From: Neptunomonas japonica JAMM 1380 | GTDB lineage: Bacteria > Pseudomonadota > Gammaproteobacteria > Pseudomonadales > Balneatricaceae | Direction of reading: 5' to 3' | Assembly: GCF_016592555.1 (NCBI RefSeq) | Contig: NZ_AP014546.1 | Coordinates: 1,302,001 to 1,366,000 of the forward strand | DNA: 64,000 nucleotides | In this document: piece by piece, positions 52,253 through 61,951 of the stretch | Numbering within the stretch: position 1 is the stretch's first letter | Layout: each line of letters begins with the position of its first letter | Notes under the pieces: model-generated | The model's database searches: none | What the model was told of the DNA's origin: nothing | Seen by the model: only the letters and a program-made list of their open reading frames with translations | Translations under genes and position numbers: made by a program

Positions 52253-53044
52253 ATGATGATGAAACTGACTACTGTTCAGCACAAACAGCCCTTGGAGCTC
52301 CTTGCTCCAGCAGGTCGTATTGGCGTTATCTCTTTAGCGACAGATTTTAATATCGAGGCAGACCTGCACCGTATCTTTCCAAGTGATGTGCAGTTTTTTA
52401 CCAGTCGTGTGAAGAATGTAAACCCGCTGACTATTGAAAATTTGCGTACGATGGCGCCCGGCATTAGCACGACAGCAGATACTATTCTGCCAGGTGTGGA
52501 ATTGGATGCCATTATCTATGCCTGCACCTCCGGTACGATTGCTATTGGTGTTGAGCGTGTTACTCAGCTAATTAATGACGTTTGTCCCGGTGTTCCTGTT
52601 ACTAATCCGGTGACAGCTGCACTTTCAGCATTCGAGTGTTTCGCTGCAAAACGGATCTCAATTCTGACGCCTTATACCGAGATGGTTAATCAAGAAGTGG
52701 CTCAGTTTTTCACTTCGCAGGGTTACGAAGTCCTAAGTATCGCGGGTTTTGCTTTTGAAGACGACACGGCGATGACTTATATAACGCCACAAGATATTGC
52801 TGATGCAGCGGTTGCTTGCTGTGACCCTGATGCAGAGCTCATGTTTATATCTTGCACTGCTCTGCGAGCATCTTTGGTACTTGATGATATTGAACAGCGC
52901 TTAGGCATTCCTGTAGTCAGTAGTAATCAAGTATTGGCATGGCACAGCCTTACATTAGTGAATTATCCCGCTGCAGTGAACGGATTTGGTGCATTGCTAC
53001 GCGAGCACCTGACTGCTGATACTGCATCCGGTGTACTTGTTTAA
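52253..53044 (+). CDS. Asp/Glu racemase superfamily protein (maleate isomerase / EutA-like)
   Basis: The 263-residue protein belongs to the maleate cis-trans isomerase/arylmalonate decarboxylase branch. Two catalytic-cysteine candidates sit in equivalent positions: IIYACTSGTIAIG and MFISCTALRAS. The same family supplies EutA in ectoine gene clusters, whose exact reaction is uncertain. It is the first gene of a six-gene operon with M20 and M24 hydrolases and a TRAP system. A racemase or isomerase step on the imported solute is inferred. Confidence 0.82.
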   Translation: MMMKLTTVQHKQPLELLAPAGRIGVISLATDFNIEADLHRIFPSDVQFFTSRVKNVNPLTIENLRTMAPGISTTADTILPGVELDAIIYACTSGTIAIGVERVTQLINDVCPGVPVTNPVTAALSAFECFAAKRISILTPYTEMVNQEVAQFFTSQGYEVLSIAGFAFEDDTAMTYITPQDIADAAVACCDPDAELMFISCTALRASLVLDDIEQRLGIPVVSSNQVLAWHSLTLVNYPAAVNGFGALLREHLTADTASGVLV

Positions 53045-53064
53045 TTATTCTTGGAGATTTATCC

Positions 53065-54225
53065 ATGACCATAACCCCGCAATTAATTACCCAGATGACA
53101 GAATGGCGTCGCCACATGCATCGTTTTCCAGAATGCGGATTTGATTTGCCGTTGACCGCCGATTTTATAGCCGAAAAATTAGAAAGTTTTGGTATAGAAG
53201 TCACGCGCAACATTGGGCAGCAAGGCATTGTTGGGGTATTGCGTTGCGGGAATGGCGACGCAAGTATTGGTTTGCGGGCCGATATGGATGCACTGTTTAT
53301 TCAGGAAGCTAATAGCTTTGAGCATCGCTCCTGCCATGATGGGAAAATGCATGCCTGTGGGCATGATGGGCACTCCGCTATGTTACTGGGCGCGGCTTGT
53401 TATTTAGCGAATACAAAAAGCTTTAATGGCACAGTGCATTTTATCTTTCAGCCAGATGAGGAGCATGGAGAAGGCGCTCAAGCGATGATAGATGATGGTT
53501 TGTTTGAACGCTTTCGCATGGATTCTATATACGGGCTGCACAACATGCCGGGCTTACCTGAAGGGCAGTTTATGGTTCGTCCAGGCTCTCTAATGGCTAG
53601 TGAAAGCAGTTTTGAGATTGTCATTAATGGAGTGGGTGGTCATGCGGCTATGCCGCATCGAGGTATTGATCCGATTGTTGTAGGCTCGCAAGTTATCTTG
53701 GGGCTGCAAACAATTGTGTCGCGTAACCTCAGTGCCATTGAAGAAACAGCCGTCGTCTCTGCAACTGAGTTTGTTACTAATGGAACCGTGAACGTTATAC
53801 CTTCTCAGGTGACGATTAAAGGCGACTGTCGCTGCTTTACCGAAGACAGTTTAGCGAAGATTGAACAGTGTATGGAGCGGATCGTTGCCGGCATTTGTCA
53901 GGCTGCTGGTGCTCAATACAGCTTTACGTTTACCAACACATTTTACCCAACGGTAAATAATCCGTTACAGACCGAGCATGCCATTAATGCGGCTATCGCC
54001 GTGTTGGGTGAAAGCAATGTCGAAACGAACTGTTTACCTCTCACGATATCAGAAGATTTTTCCAGCATGTTACGCGTCAAACCCGGCTGTTATGCCCTTA
54101 TGGGCAATGGCGTGGAATCTGTTGGTGGTTGTGCTTTGCATAACCCTGAATACGATTTTAACGACCGTATTCTTGAGCATGGAGCACACTATTGGGTGCA
54201 GCTAGTCTGCGATCAATTGAAGTAA
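53065..54225 (+). CDS. M20-family amidohydrolase (hippurate hydrolase-like)
   Basis: A 386-residue M20D metallo-amidohydrolase that cleaves N-acyl amino acids. The metal ligands are visible in ACGHDGHSAMLLG and QPDEEHGEGAQAM, and a later His in GGHAAMPHRGIDP. The dimerisation domain follows. Position in the operon suggests it deacylates an N-acyl intermediate after import. AstE-like DoeB does this step in ectoine breakdown; this enzyme is of a different family. Confidence 0.9.
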   Translation: MTITPQLITQMTEWRRHMHRFPECGFDLPLTADFIAEKLESFGIEVTRNIGQQGIVGVLRCGNGDASIGLRADMDALFIQEANSFEHRSCHDGKMHACGHDGHSAMLLGAACYLANTKSFNGTVHFIFQPDEEHGEGAQAMIDDGLFERFRMDSIYGLHNMPGLPEGQFMVRPGSLMASESSFEIVINGVGGHAAMPHRGIDPIVVGSQVILGLQTIVSRNLSAIEETAVVSATEFVTNGTVNVIPSQVTIKGDCRCFTEDSLAKIEQCMERIVAGICQAAGAQYSFTFTNTFYPTVNNPLQTEHAINAAIAVLGESNVETNCLPLTISEDFSSMLRVKPGCYALMGNGVESVGGCALHNPEYDFNDRILEHGAHYWVQLVCDQLK

Positions 54226-54291
54226 CCTTTCAACCAAAACTACAACCTAAAACATAACCTTAATTCTAAAAATAAAATTTGAGGAAGACCC

Positions 54292-55326
54292 ATGAAAACA
54301 CTACTAACCACCGTATTAGCTCTAGGTATCAGCTTTGGCGTCAGCGCCGAAACATGGAAGTTTGCCTCTGAAGAAGATAAAAAGGATGTACAGGATATTT
54401 TTGCGCAATCTTTTGCAGACACTATCAAAAAGGAATCTGACGGCGATATTCGCGTTAAGGTTTATTACTACGGACAATTAGGGACTGAGAACGATATTGT
54501 CGAGCTAACGGCTAAAGGAACGGTACAGTTTGTATCGGTGGGTACCGGCCATTTGGGCTCGTACGTACCGGAAGTTCAAGCTCTTAGCGTGCCTTACGTA
54601 TTAGGCACCGAGACGGATGTTGTACGTAAAGTGCTGACAGGTAGCAAAACTATTTATAACGATCTAGCCGATCGCTTTGAGAGTGTAAACCTTAAGCTAC
54701 TCACTATGATTTCTGAGGGAGAAATGGCATGGGGAGCTAACAAAGCTATCCGTACGCCTGAAGATTTTGCAGGACAGAAAATTAGAACATTCACTTCAAC
54801 TATCCCAGTAGAGACTTATAAAGCTTTTGGTGCAACACCAACACCTTTGTCTTGGGGGGAAGTCTATGGCGCGCTTCAGTTGAAAACGGTTGATGGCATG
54901 GTTAACCCAATTTACTTTGTGTACAACGCTAAGTGGCACGAAGTGCAGGATTACCTGATGTTCCCAGGGCAGCAGCCTTATGTAGGTACCGTATCGACTA
55001 ACAGCAAATGGTTTAATGGGTTGTCGCCTGAGAAACAAGTGATGGTGCGTAAAGCGATTACCGTTGCTGAGCAAGATGCCCATGATTATCAGTTACGCAT
55101 TAACTCAGAAAACATGGATAAAATCATGTCTGAGCGCCCTAATATGCAGATCGTGACCTTGACTGCAGAGGAGCGTGCACGCTTTAAAGAGCTAAGCCAG
55201 TCTTTGCATGAAACTTACTATGACGTAGTAGAAAATGCTTACGATAGTGCTGAAAAAGCCGCTGCGCGTAAGGGCGCAGAAAAAATTCTTGGCAACTTGA
55301 TCCAAGAAGTTAAGGACGCATCTTAA
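54292..55326 (+). CDS. dctP: TRAP transporter solute-binding protein (second system)
   Basis: A periplasmic binding protein (344 aa) with signal peptide MKTLLTTVLALGISFGVSA. It has the DctP hallmarks GQLGTENDIVELTAKGTVQF, DFAGQKIRTFTSTIPVETYK (ligand Arg) and LSWGEVYGALQLKTVDGM. The last part is a long charged helix. It is followed by a large hairpin and then dctQ and dctM. It is only distantly related to the 37 kb protein, so a different ligand is expected. Confidence 0.94.
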   Translation: MKTLLTTVLALGISFGVSAETWKFASEEDKKDVQDIFAQSFADTIKKESDGDIRVKVYYYGQLGTENDIVELTAKGTVQFVSVGTGHLGSYVPEVQALSVPYVLGTETDVVRKVLTGSKTIYNDLADRFESVNLKLLTMISEGEMAWGANKAIRTPEDFAGQKIRTFTSTIPVETYKAFGATPTPLSWGEVYGALQLKTVDGMVNPIYFVYNAKWHEVQDYLMFPGQQPYVGTVSTNSKWFNGLSPEKQVMVRKAITVAEQDAHDYQLRINSENMDKIMSERPNMQIVTLTAEERARFKELSQSLHETYYDVVENAYDSAEKAAARKGAEKILGNLIQEVKDAS

Positions 55327-55345
55327 TCCTGGATGATTATCAGGT

Positions 55346-55381
55346 AGCGTGTGGCTTATCAGTTAGATAAGCCTTCACGCT
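55346..55381 (+). promoter_or_regulatory. Intercistronic hairpin between dctP and dctQ
   Basis: AGCGTG-T-GGCTTATC pairs with GATAAGCC-TT-CACGCT around a 5-nt loop and has no T-run. It probably protects the upstream mRNA, giving more binding protein than permease. Confidence 0.7.
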
Positions 55382-55444
55382 AATTGATTCATTAATGTGT
55401 CAGTTAGCCACAAGCGCGTAGTGCGGCTTGTAAGGTGTGTTCTT

Positions 55445-55960
55445 ATGAAAAAGATATTCCTCCAAATTAGCAACGTTACTGAGTTGATAGAAAAGTTTGT
55501 TGTTATCTCTTCGATTCTACTCATGATGGCTAATTCAACTGCCAATGCCATCGGGCGATATGTTTTCGGTAAGAGCCTATTTTTCTCAGAAGAGTTAAAT
55601 CAGTTTTTGATCGTGGCAATCACCTTTATTGGCTTCGCCTACGCCGTGCGCAAAGGTCGTAATATCCGAATGACCGCTGTGTATGACTCTTTGGGATATA
55701 CCGCTAAGAAAACAGTATCGATCTTGATAGCGATCACTGCCAGTGTATTAATGCTTTATCTCTCTTATAAAGCGGTCTTTTACGTCATTGAATTAAAAGA
55801 TCTTAATCGCTTAAGCCCAGCCCTGCAGCTTCCGGTATATATCATTTACGCCATTATCCCAGTGGGGCTATTTGTGGCGGGTATCCAGTATCTGATTACT
55901 TTCTTTATGAACATTACCCATAAAGAGATCTACTTATCGTTTGAAGTAATTGATAGATAA
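55445..55960 (+). CDS. dctQ: TRAP transporter small permease (second system)
   Basis: A four-helix protein (171 aa) from the ATG at 55445, where an AAGGTG site precedes; an earlier in-frame start adds a basic tail without support. It has the DctQ pattern ANAIGRYVFGKSLFFSEELNQFL and KGRNIRMTAVYDSL. It partners the dctM gene 25 bp downstream. Confidence 0.92.
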   Translation: MKKIFLQISNVTELIEKFVVISSILLMMANSTANAIGRYVFGKSLFFSEELNQFLIVAITFIGFAYAVRKGRNIRMTAVYDSLGYTAKKTVSILIAITASVLMLYLSYKAVFYVIELKDLNRLSPALQLPVYIIYAIIPVGLFVAGIQYLITFFMNITHKEIYLSFEVIDR

Positions 55961-55985
55961 TCGATAGTGTTATGGGTGAAATATT

Positions 55986-57332
55986 ATGAGTTCGATTTTT
56001 GAGTTTTTATCAGATGTTGTAGCGGGTGAGCTCGATACTTACGTTATTACCTTCGCGCTTGTCGTGACGATGGTTGTTTTGTTGTTTCTTAGTTTTCCTA
56101 TGGTTGTGCCTCTAGCCGTTGGAGCATTGTTAGGGTTAGTGCATTTTTCAGGTATAGATACCGGCGTAATTATTCAGCAAATGGTTACAGGGATCTCGCC
56201 AAATGCATTAATCGCAGTTCCGATGTTTATTCTGGCCGCCGACATTATGACCCGGGGGCATACGGCGCATAATTTGTTGGGCTTGATTGAAGCGTTTGTT
56301 GGACATCTTCGTGGTGGCTTACCCATTACGGCGTGTATTAGCTGTACATTATTTGGTTCTGTATCAGGCTCTACGCAGGCTACGGTAGTCTCTGTTGGCC
56401 AGATAATGCGGCCTAAACTATTGCAGGCAGGCTATAAAGATAGCTTTGTCATGGCGCTCATTATTAACGCCAGTGATATAGCCTTTTTGATTCCGCCAAG
56501 CATTGGTTTGATCCTCTACGGAACACTAGCAAACACTAGTGTGGGTGAGTTGTTTATTGCAGGTATTGGCCCTGGAATACTACTGGCCATTATGTTTTCT
56601 GTGTATTGCTATGTGTATAGCGTTTACCAAGGAGACAGCATTGCGCTGGTCGAAAAAACATCCAACAAACAGAAGCTTCTGGCCATTAAAAAAGCACTAC
56701 TGCCTTTGGGTTTCCCTGCATTAATCGTAGGTGGGATCTATTCAGGAGCCGTTACGCCAACAGAAGCTGCATCCTTCTCGGTGCTCTACGCCATTATTGT
56801 TGAGTGCCTCATTTACAGAGAATTGAAATACAAAGATATCGTGGATGCTGCATTAAGTACGGGATTAATTACCGCAGTGGTATTTATTCTTGTAGGGATG
56901 GGACAGGCATTTTCTTGGTATATCTCGTTTGAACAGATTCCACAGGACTTATTAGCGCCGTTGAATCTTGAAGGTGCATCACAAGAATACATTTTGTTTG
57001 TTATTGCTTTGAGTTTCTTTGTGGGTTGTATGTTTGTTGATTCACTGGTGGTTTTGGTTATTTTAACGCCAATCTTTGTGCCCATTGTTGCGGCTGTAGG
57101 GCTAGACCCGGTACTCGTCGGTGTGATGATTACACTACAGATGGCTATTGGTTCGGCAACGCCACCGTTTGGGTGTGACATCTTCACTGCGATTGCCATT
57201 TTTAATAAGCCGTATCTGGAAGTGATAAGCGGGACCTTGCCGTTCATTCTGATTCTATTCTTGATGTCTGCATTGTTGATCTTTTTTCCGAGTATATCTT
57301 TGCTCTTGCGTGACCTGGCATTTGGGAATTAA
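55986..57332 (+). CDS. dctM: TRAP transporter large permease (second system)
   Basis: A 448-residue DctM protein with about 12-13 helices. Family motifs GSVSGSTQATVVSVGQIM, DIAFLIPPSIGLILYGTLAN and GGIYSGAVTPTEAASFSVLY are clear. The last of these is the conserved second repeat. It completes a full TRAP system with the preceding two genes and is followed by the M24 hydrolase after 34 bp. Confidence 0.95.
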   Translation: MSSIFEFLSDVVAGELDTYVITFALVVTMVVLLFLSFPMVVPLAVGALLGLVHFSGIDTGVIIQQMVTGISPNALIAVPMFILAADIMTRGHTAHNLLGLIEAFVGHLRGGLPITACISCTLFGSVSGSTQATVVSVGQIMRPKLLQAGYKDSFVMALIINASDIAFLIPPSIGLILYGTLANTSVGELFIAGIGPGILLAIMFSVYCYVYSVYQGDSIALVEKTSNKQKLLAIKKALLPLGFPALIVGGIYSGAVTPTEAASFSVLYAIIVECLIYRELKYKDIVDAALSTGLITAVVFILVGMGQAFSWYISFEQIPQDLLAPLNLEGASQEYILFVIALSFFVGCMFVDSLVVLVILTPIFVPIVAAVGLDPVLVGVMITLQMAIGSATPPFGCDIFTAIAIFNKPYLEVISGTLPFILILFLMSALLIFFPSISLLLRDLAFGN

Positions 57333-57378
57333 ACAGGCCTCACGACAGTGCAAATAAAAATAAAAGTTGAGTAATTTT

Positions 57379-58560
57379 ATGACAAATATCCTGACGGCCC
57401 CATCGCGTGGTTTTGAGCATAGCGAATTTGAAATACGTACTGAGAAGCTACAAAGTCGTATGGCCGGGCAACAAATAGATGCTGTTTTTTTTACAACTGA
57501 ACCTGAGTTCCGCTATTTCAGTGGTTTTAAGTCGCAGTTCTGGGAAAGCCCGACACGACCTTGGTTTTTGGTTGTTCCTGCCAAAGGTAAACCTATAGCT
57601 GTTGTACCGGAGATTGGTGTAGCGGGCTTTGAACAAACCTGGATCGAAGATGTTCGCAGTTGGCCTTCTCCAAGACCTATGGATGATGGTGTCAGCTTAC
57701 TTGCTGATACGCTGAAAAGTGTTGCTAAGGGTTCGCATCATATTGGTGCGATGCTTGGCCCTGAAACGCATTTACGTATGCCAGCTGCTAACTACCAGAC
57801 TTTGCTAGAGCATTTGCGTTCGCACAAAATAGTGGATGTGAGTGAGATAATACGTGATCTGCGTAGTATTAAATCTTCGGCTGAAGTGGAAAAGCTACGT
57901 TTTGCATGCGATGTAACGGCAGCCGGTTTTGATTATCTGCTAAACAACTTAAAAGCAGGTATGACAGAGCGCCAAGCCTGCAAAGCAATGCATTTAGAAA
58001 TGTTGCGATTAGGTGCTGATTCATGTCCGTATCTGATCTCAGCATCGGGGCGGGGGGGCTACGACAACATCATTATGGGGCCAACAGATCGTCAGCTTAC
58101 TCAAGGTGATGTGTTGATCATTGATACGGGTGCAAACTTTGACGGTTATTTCAGTGATTATGATCGTAACTTTGCTTTTGGTGACGTTGACCGGGCAACC
58201 CATGATGCTTATGAGGCTGTTTATGCTTCCACTGAAGCAGGATTGAATATTGCTGCTCCAGGGCGCACCACAGGAGATGTATGGAAAGCTATGTGGTCAG
58301 TTCTGGAGGATGCTGGAGCATTAGGCAATGATGTAGGCCGCATGGGGCACGGGCTAGGTATGCAGCTAACAGAATGGCCGTCGAATGTGGAGGGCGGCGA
58401 TGTGGTTTTACAAGCGGGTATGATCTTGACCTTAGAGCCTGGGATGACATTTTCCTCTGGAAAAATGATGGTTCATGAAGAAAATATTCTAATCACGGAT
58501 AATGGCTGTGAAATGCTGCATAAACGCGCATGGTCGACACTTCCTGTCATAACACGCTAA
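57379..58560 (+). CDS. M24-family hydrolase (ectoine hydrolase DoeA-like / Xaa-Pro peptidase)
   Basis: An about 393-residue pita-bread metalloenzyme. The coordinates use the ATG at 57379 (GAGTAATTTT upstream); a start 12 bp earlier is possible. All five metal ligands are seen: the two Asp in IIDTGANFDGYFSDYDRNF, the His in GRMGHGLGMQL, and Glu in LTLEPGM and VHEENILI. The N-terminal creatinase-like domain is present. DoeA/EutD ectoine hydrolases belong to this family, but peptidases do too, so the substrate is open. Confidence 0.88.
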   Translation: MTNILTAPSRGFEHSEFEIRTEKLQSRMAGQQIDAVFFTTEPEFRYFSGFKSQFWESPTRPWFLVVPAKGKPIAVVPEIGVAGFEQTWIEDVRSWPSPRPMDDGVSLLADTLKSVAKGSHHIGAMLGPETHLRMPAANYQTLLEHLRSHKIVDVSEIIRDLRSIKSSAEVEKLRFACDVTAAGFDYLLNNLKAGMTERQACKAMHLEMLRLGADSCPYLISASGRGGYDNIIMGPTDRQLTQGDVLIIDTGANFDGYFSDYDRNFAFGDVDRATHDAYEAVYASTEAGLNIAAPGRTTGDVWKAMWSVLEDAGALGNDVGRMGHGLGMQLTEWPSNVEGGDVVLQAGMILTLEPGMTFSSGKMMVHEENILITDNGCEMLHKRAWSTLPVITR

Positions 58561-58589
58561 CAATGGCTTTGTATAAACAGAGTCATTTG

Positions 58590-58694
58590 ATGAAGCACCT
58601 AGCACTACACTGGTTGGCAGTGCTGTTGTTGTCTTTGCTCTGCTGCTTTATAGCTATCAGGTGCTTAAGGAGGCAAGGCGTATTTAAGCCTTAG
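58590..58694 (+). CDS. Possible small membrane peptide
   Basis: A 34-codon frame starts MKHLALHWLAVLLLSLLCCF and ends with a basic RCLRRQGVFKP. A single hydrophobic helix with positive inside flank is predicted. No strong ribosome site is seen. The same segment forms nested stems (AAGCACCT/AGGTGCTT and AGCACT/AGTGCT), so an RNA element is the alternative. Confidence 0.3.
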   Translation: MKHLALHWLAVLLLSLLCCFIAIRCLRRQGVFKP

Positions 58695-58817
58695 ATAATT
58701 GTACTTTTTAGGCTTAATTATCAACATCTCTTTTAAATTCTTTATAACTCCAGGGCGTATATATCCTTTTATAGAAAACTTATTATCAGGTTACTGACAA
58801 CACTTTGGAGCTTAAAA

Positions 58818-59414
58818 ATGACTAAAAATATACAGTATTACTTTGTGTTAAATTCGCCTTGGAGTTATTTTTCGGGCGCTCGCTTAGCTGATATTGCTAA
58901 GGATAAGAGCACCACAGTAGATCTAAAGCCGGTAGTGCTTAGTGAGCTATTTCCACGTACCGGTGGGCAACCTTTAAAGCAGCGTTCTGAGCAGCGACAA
59001 GCTTATCGATTGATAGAGTTACAGCGTTGGAGTAGACAGCTGGGCTTGTCTATTCATCTTGAACCAGCTTTTTTCCCTGTTGATGAAAGCCTTGCTATAC
59101 GTACTGTATTTGCGGCTATTGAAGGTGAACATGACGCCCTTAAACTCGTTATTGCGCTAGGCGCGGCGCTTTGGAGAGATAACCTTAATTTAGCCGATGA
59201 ACAGGTCATAACGGCTGTATTAGTTGATGTGCAATTACCGGTCACACTTATACAGGCGGCTAAAAATCACCAAAACTACTCTCAACTGTTAAGCGACAAC
59301 ACCAATGAAGCTATCTCTCAAGGTGTCTTCGGGGTGCCATCATTTGTAGTGGGATCAGAACTTTTTTGGGGACAAGATCGGTTAGATTTTCTTGAGCAAG
59401 CACTGACTGATTAG
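58818..59414 (+). CDS. DsbA-family / HCCA-isomerase-like protein
   Basis: A 198-residue thioredoxin-fold protein of the 2-hydroxychromene-2-carboxylate isomerase and kappa-GST type. The N-terminal active-site motif is FVLNSPWSYFSGARLADIA, where Ser replaces the CxxC of DsbA. The C-terminal cis-Pro region is QGVFGVPSFVVGSELFWGQDRL. It is probably glutathione-dependent. No aromatic degradation gene is adjacent, so its substrate is unknown. Confidence 0.9.
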   Translation: MTKNIQYYFVLNSPWSYFSGARLADIAKDKSTTVDLKPVVLSELFPRTGGQPLKQRSEQRQAYRLIELQRWSRQLGLSIHLEPAFFPVDESLAIRTVFAAIEGEHDALKLVIALGAALWRDNLNLADEQVITAVLVDVQLPVTLIQAAKNHQNYSQLLSDNTNEAISQGVFGVPSFVVGSELFWGQDRLDFLEQALTD

Positions 59415-59503
59415 GGAGTAGATATAGGGCTAACAAAAACAACCAGTGAGTTAATTGCTTTAAAGAGCAACCAGTACTAAAGTTTATGCGTGTTTTTTTT
59501 GTG

Positions 59504-59520
59504 AATTGGTATTACCAATT
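59504..59520. promoter_or_regulatory. Perfect palindrome AATTGGTATTACCAATT (GntR/LldR-type operator)
   Basis: This 17-bp palindrome fits the TTGGT-N-ACCAA operator of FadR-subfamily GntR regulators such as LldR and PdhR. It lies 42 bp before the chemoreceptor start, in the expected promoter area. No such regulator is in the window. Confidence 0.7.
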
Positions 59521-59562
59521 TATCTGATGTATTAAAACTAAAATAATAAAAATGAGTACGAT

Positions 59563-61446
59563 ATGCCCAAACTGTCCTTTAAGCAAAAACTGATCGCTTT
59601 AATTATTATTACTCTTGTTGGAATTATATGTATTAGTACAGTCGCATTTAATACCTTGTATGCGTTAAATAATGCGGCATCACGAGTGTCTCAATTGACC
59701 TCTGTTAGTGACACGTTATCCAGCATACAACTGGATATGATCACGGCAGAGAATAATTTAGCTCAACTAACCGATAAAAATTCATCAGCATTTACTGCGA
59801 GTGTCACAAAACTGATAAGCAAGTACCAACCATTACTCAAGCAATATGTTGCCAATACAGATTCAGGGCCATTAAAAGAAGCACTAAGGGATACAGAAAA
59901 TGCTTTTCTTCAATACCATGCATCAATTCTTTCTCAAATAGTGTCACTTAAAAATTTAGGATTTAGTAATGACTCTGGAGTGTTGTTATCACTGCAAAAA
60001 AGTGCGGTCCAGCTTGATAGCCAGCTTTCATCATTCAGCACGTTCTACAAACTATTTGTCATTGCTCGCCAATTAGAAAAAGAGTACCTCATAAGCTCGA
60101 ACAACGCAGCCGCTGATAAGCTTATTGCACAAATGGACCTTGTCGTTAAAAGCTTAAAAGACGCTGAGTTTTATGATGCTTTTGGTAAAGATGTTGAAGC
60201 TTATCAAGCGTCGCTTAAGCAAGTTATTGTGGCGGCTTCAGCAAAGAATAAGACTCAGCAGCAAATGTTAAACACACGAACTGCATTTAGTAATGACAGC
60301 CAACAAACACAAAAACTAGTAAAAACAGATCTATTGATCAGCGCGCAAGCAAAAGCAGAAAACGCGACCAGTAAAGCTGAGTGGACTTTAGGAGGTGTCA
60401 GTATTGCGGTTGGTATTATTGTTACCTTTGTTTTGATTATGATTAGTCTGAAAACAACGGCAACACTCAAACGAATTATCCGCCATCTGCGTGCTATCGC
60501 TCAGGGAGAGCTTAACCAGACTATCGCAGTGGATACTAATCACCCCGATGAGTTTGACCAAGTGTCCTCTGCGGTAAATACCACGGCTAACGATTTAAGA
60601 ACATTGATCGGGCAGGTTATTAGTAGCCAAAAAATGCTCAATCAACAAGCCGCAGAATTAAGTTCGTCTGTGCAAACTATCGCAGAAAACAACAATATAG
60701 TGTCTGACCAATCTAATACGTTAGCTAGCGCCACAGAGCAGATTAGTGTGACTGCTAACCATGTTGCTGACAGTATAAAAAGTCTTAATAGTGAAACAGA
60801 TAGTGCGCACAGTGCTGCAATCAACGGTGGTAATACGATACAACTAGCCATGCAAGCACTGACCAGTACCTCTGATATTGTTGAGCAATCATCTCAGCAG
60901 TTAGCGCAGTTGCAAAAAGACTCTCAGAAAATCGACAGCGTGCTTGAAATCATTAATGGGCTAGCCGACCAAACTAACTTGCTTGCACTGAATGCTGCGA
61001 TTGAAGCGGCACGAGCAGGTGATGCAGGCAGGGGCTTTTCTGTGGTTGCTGATGAAGTGCGTTCTCTTGCTGAAAGAACCGTATCGGCTACCGGTGAAAT
61101 AACGCAAACGGTTAGAGCAATCCAGAAACAAACGGACTGTGTGATTACTACTATGGAGCAAAGCCAGAGCAGTATCGACAATGTGAAAAAGCAAAGTGAT
61201 GATGCTCAAAGTGCTGTTAAGCAAATAGAGGAACAAACGCGACAAGCCTCACTGACGAGCAATGACATTTATGACTCGATTGCAGAAGTAGCAAGAACAA
61301 CCAGTGATATGGCGACTAGCATGGATAGCATTGCGCATGTAATTGAAGATAACAAAGACGCATCACAAGCCATTGTCGTGTCTAGTGATAGCTTGTTAAG
61401 CAGCGCTTCTAAAATGGGCCAGATGACCAGTAAATTCACATTATGA
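59563..61446 (+). CDS. Methyl-accepting chemotaxis protein
   Basis: The 627-residue receptor has an N-terminal helix ([20 protein letters not shown]) and a helical periplasmic sensor of about 240 residues. A second membrane helix follows ([20 protein letters not shown]), then a HAMP domain and a cytoplasmic methylated coiled coil. The signalling tip is [20 protein letters not shown], which contacts CheA and CheW. The sensor is a four-helix-type domain of unknown ligand. A GntR-type palindrome upstream suggests nutrient-linked expression. No CheR-binding pentapeptide is at the C-terminus. Confidence 0.96.
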   Translation: MPKLSFKQKLIALIIITLVGIICISTVAFNTLYALNNAASRVSQLTSVSDTLSSIQLDMITAENNLAQLTDKNSSAFTASVTKLISKYQPLLKQYVANTDSGPLKEALRDTENAFLQYHASILSQIVSLKNLGFSNDSGVLLSLQKSAVQLDSQLSSFSTFYKLFVIARQLEKEYLISSNNAAADKLIAQMDLVVKSLKDAEFYDAFGKDVEAYQASLKQVIVAASAKNKTQQQMLNTRTAFSNDSQQTQKLVKTDLLISAQAKAENATSKAEWTLGGVSIAVGIIVTFVLIMISLKTTATLKRIIRHLRAIAQGELNQTIAVDTNHPDEFDQVSSAVNTTANDLRTLIGQVISSQKMLNQQAAELSSSVQTIAENNNIVSDQSNTLASATEQISVTANHVADSIKSLNSETDSAHSAAINGGNTIQLAMQALTSTSDIVEQSSQQLAQLQKDSQKIDSVLEIINGLADQTNLLALNAAIEAARAGDAGRGFSVVADEVRSLAERTVSATGEITQTVRAIQKQTDCVITTMEQSQSSIDNVKKQSDDAQSAVKQIEEQTRQASLTSNDIYDSIAEVARTTSDMATSMDSIAHVIEDNKDASQAIVVSSDSLLSSASKMGQMTSKFTL

Positions 61447-61553
61447 TTAGGTAAAAAAGGGCTTATTGGTAGCAACCTGGTGCAAAGAGTGTGCAGGTTA
61501 TTCGTGTGTCGGCAAGTGTGCTGCTGAACAACTAATACAACTGCTCGGTGTCT

Positions 61554-61602
61554 GCCCATCTACTATTGATATAACGAATAATAGATGGGCGGTCGGTCTT
61601 TT
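61554..61602 (+). terminator. Hairpin terminator after the chemoreceptor
   Basis: GCCCATCTAC-TATT pairs with AATAATAGATGGGC with one mismatch and is followed by GGTCGGTC and six T. It also lies at the convergent end of nirD. Confidence 0.65.
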
Positions 61603-61941
61603 TTACGCTGTATTAATCATTACTCTCTCGTTAATGATCTGTGTTTTCCAAACGGGCAGGCTGACGGCGTCGTCCTCTAAGCAACTGCCGTCTTCCAATA
61701 GGAAATGTTGCTTATAAAGAGGTGAGGCAACAAACAGCTGTCCCAATTTCGAGCCGATAATTCCACGCGACATAACATTGGCATTACCGAACGGGTCGTA
61801 TTGGCCAACGGCATATACCTTTTGCTCGTTTGGCAGGTAGAAAAGGGCCACTTGTTCCTCTTTTAAAAGTGCACATACGCCGCTATTTGCGACTAGGTCG
61901 TTGATACTGCACAGGTCGAACCATTCATTTTTAGTAGTCAT
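61603..61941 (-). CDS. nirD: Nitrite reductase small subunit
   Basis: NirD (112 aa) has a Rieske-like fold without the cluster-binding Cys/His and supports the large subunit NirB. The pattern ALFYLPNEQKVYAVGQYDPFG and IGSKLGQLFVASPLYKQHF is typical. It starts 10 bp after nirB behind a GAGGAG ribosome site, so the two are co-expressed. It makes ammonium from nitrite together with NirB. Confidence 0.95.
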   Translation of the reverse strand: MTTKNEWFDLCSINDLVANSGVCALLKEEQVALFYLPNEQKVYAVGQYDPFGNANVMSRGIIGSKLGQLFVASPLYKQHFLLEDGSCLEDDAVSLPVWKTQIINERVMINTA

Positions 61942-61951
61942 TTTTTTCTCC

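Noticed and set aside
59478..59485. TAAAGTTT resembling a sigma-28 -35 element before the chemoreceptor
   Set aside because: No GCCGATAA-like -10 at the required 11-bp spacing.
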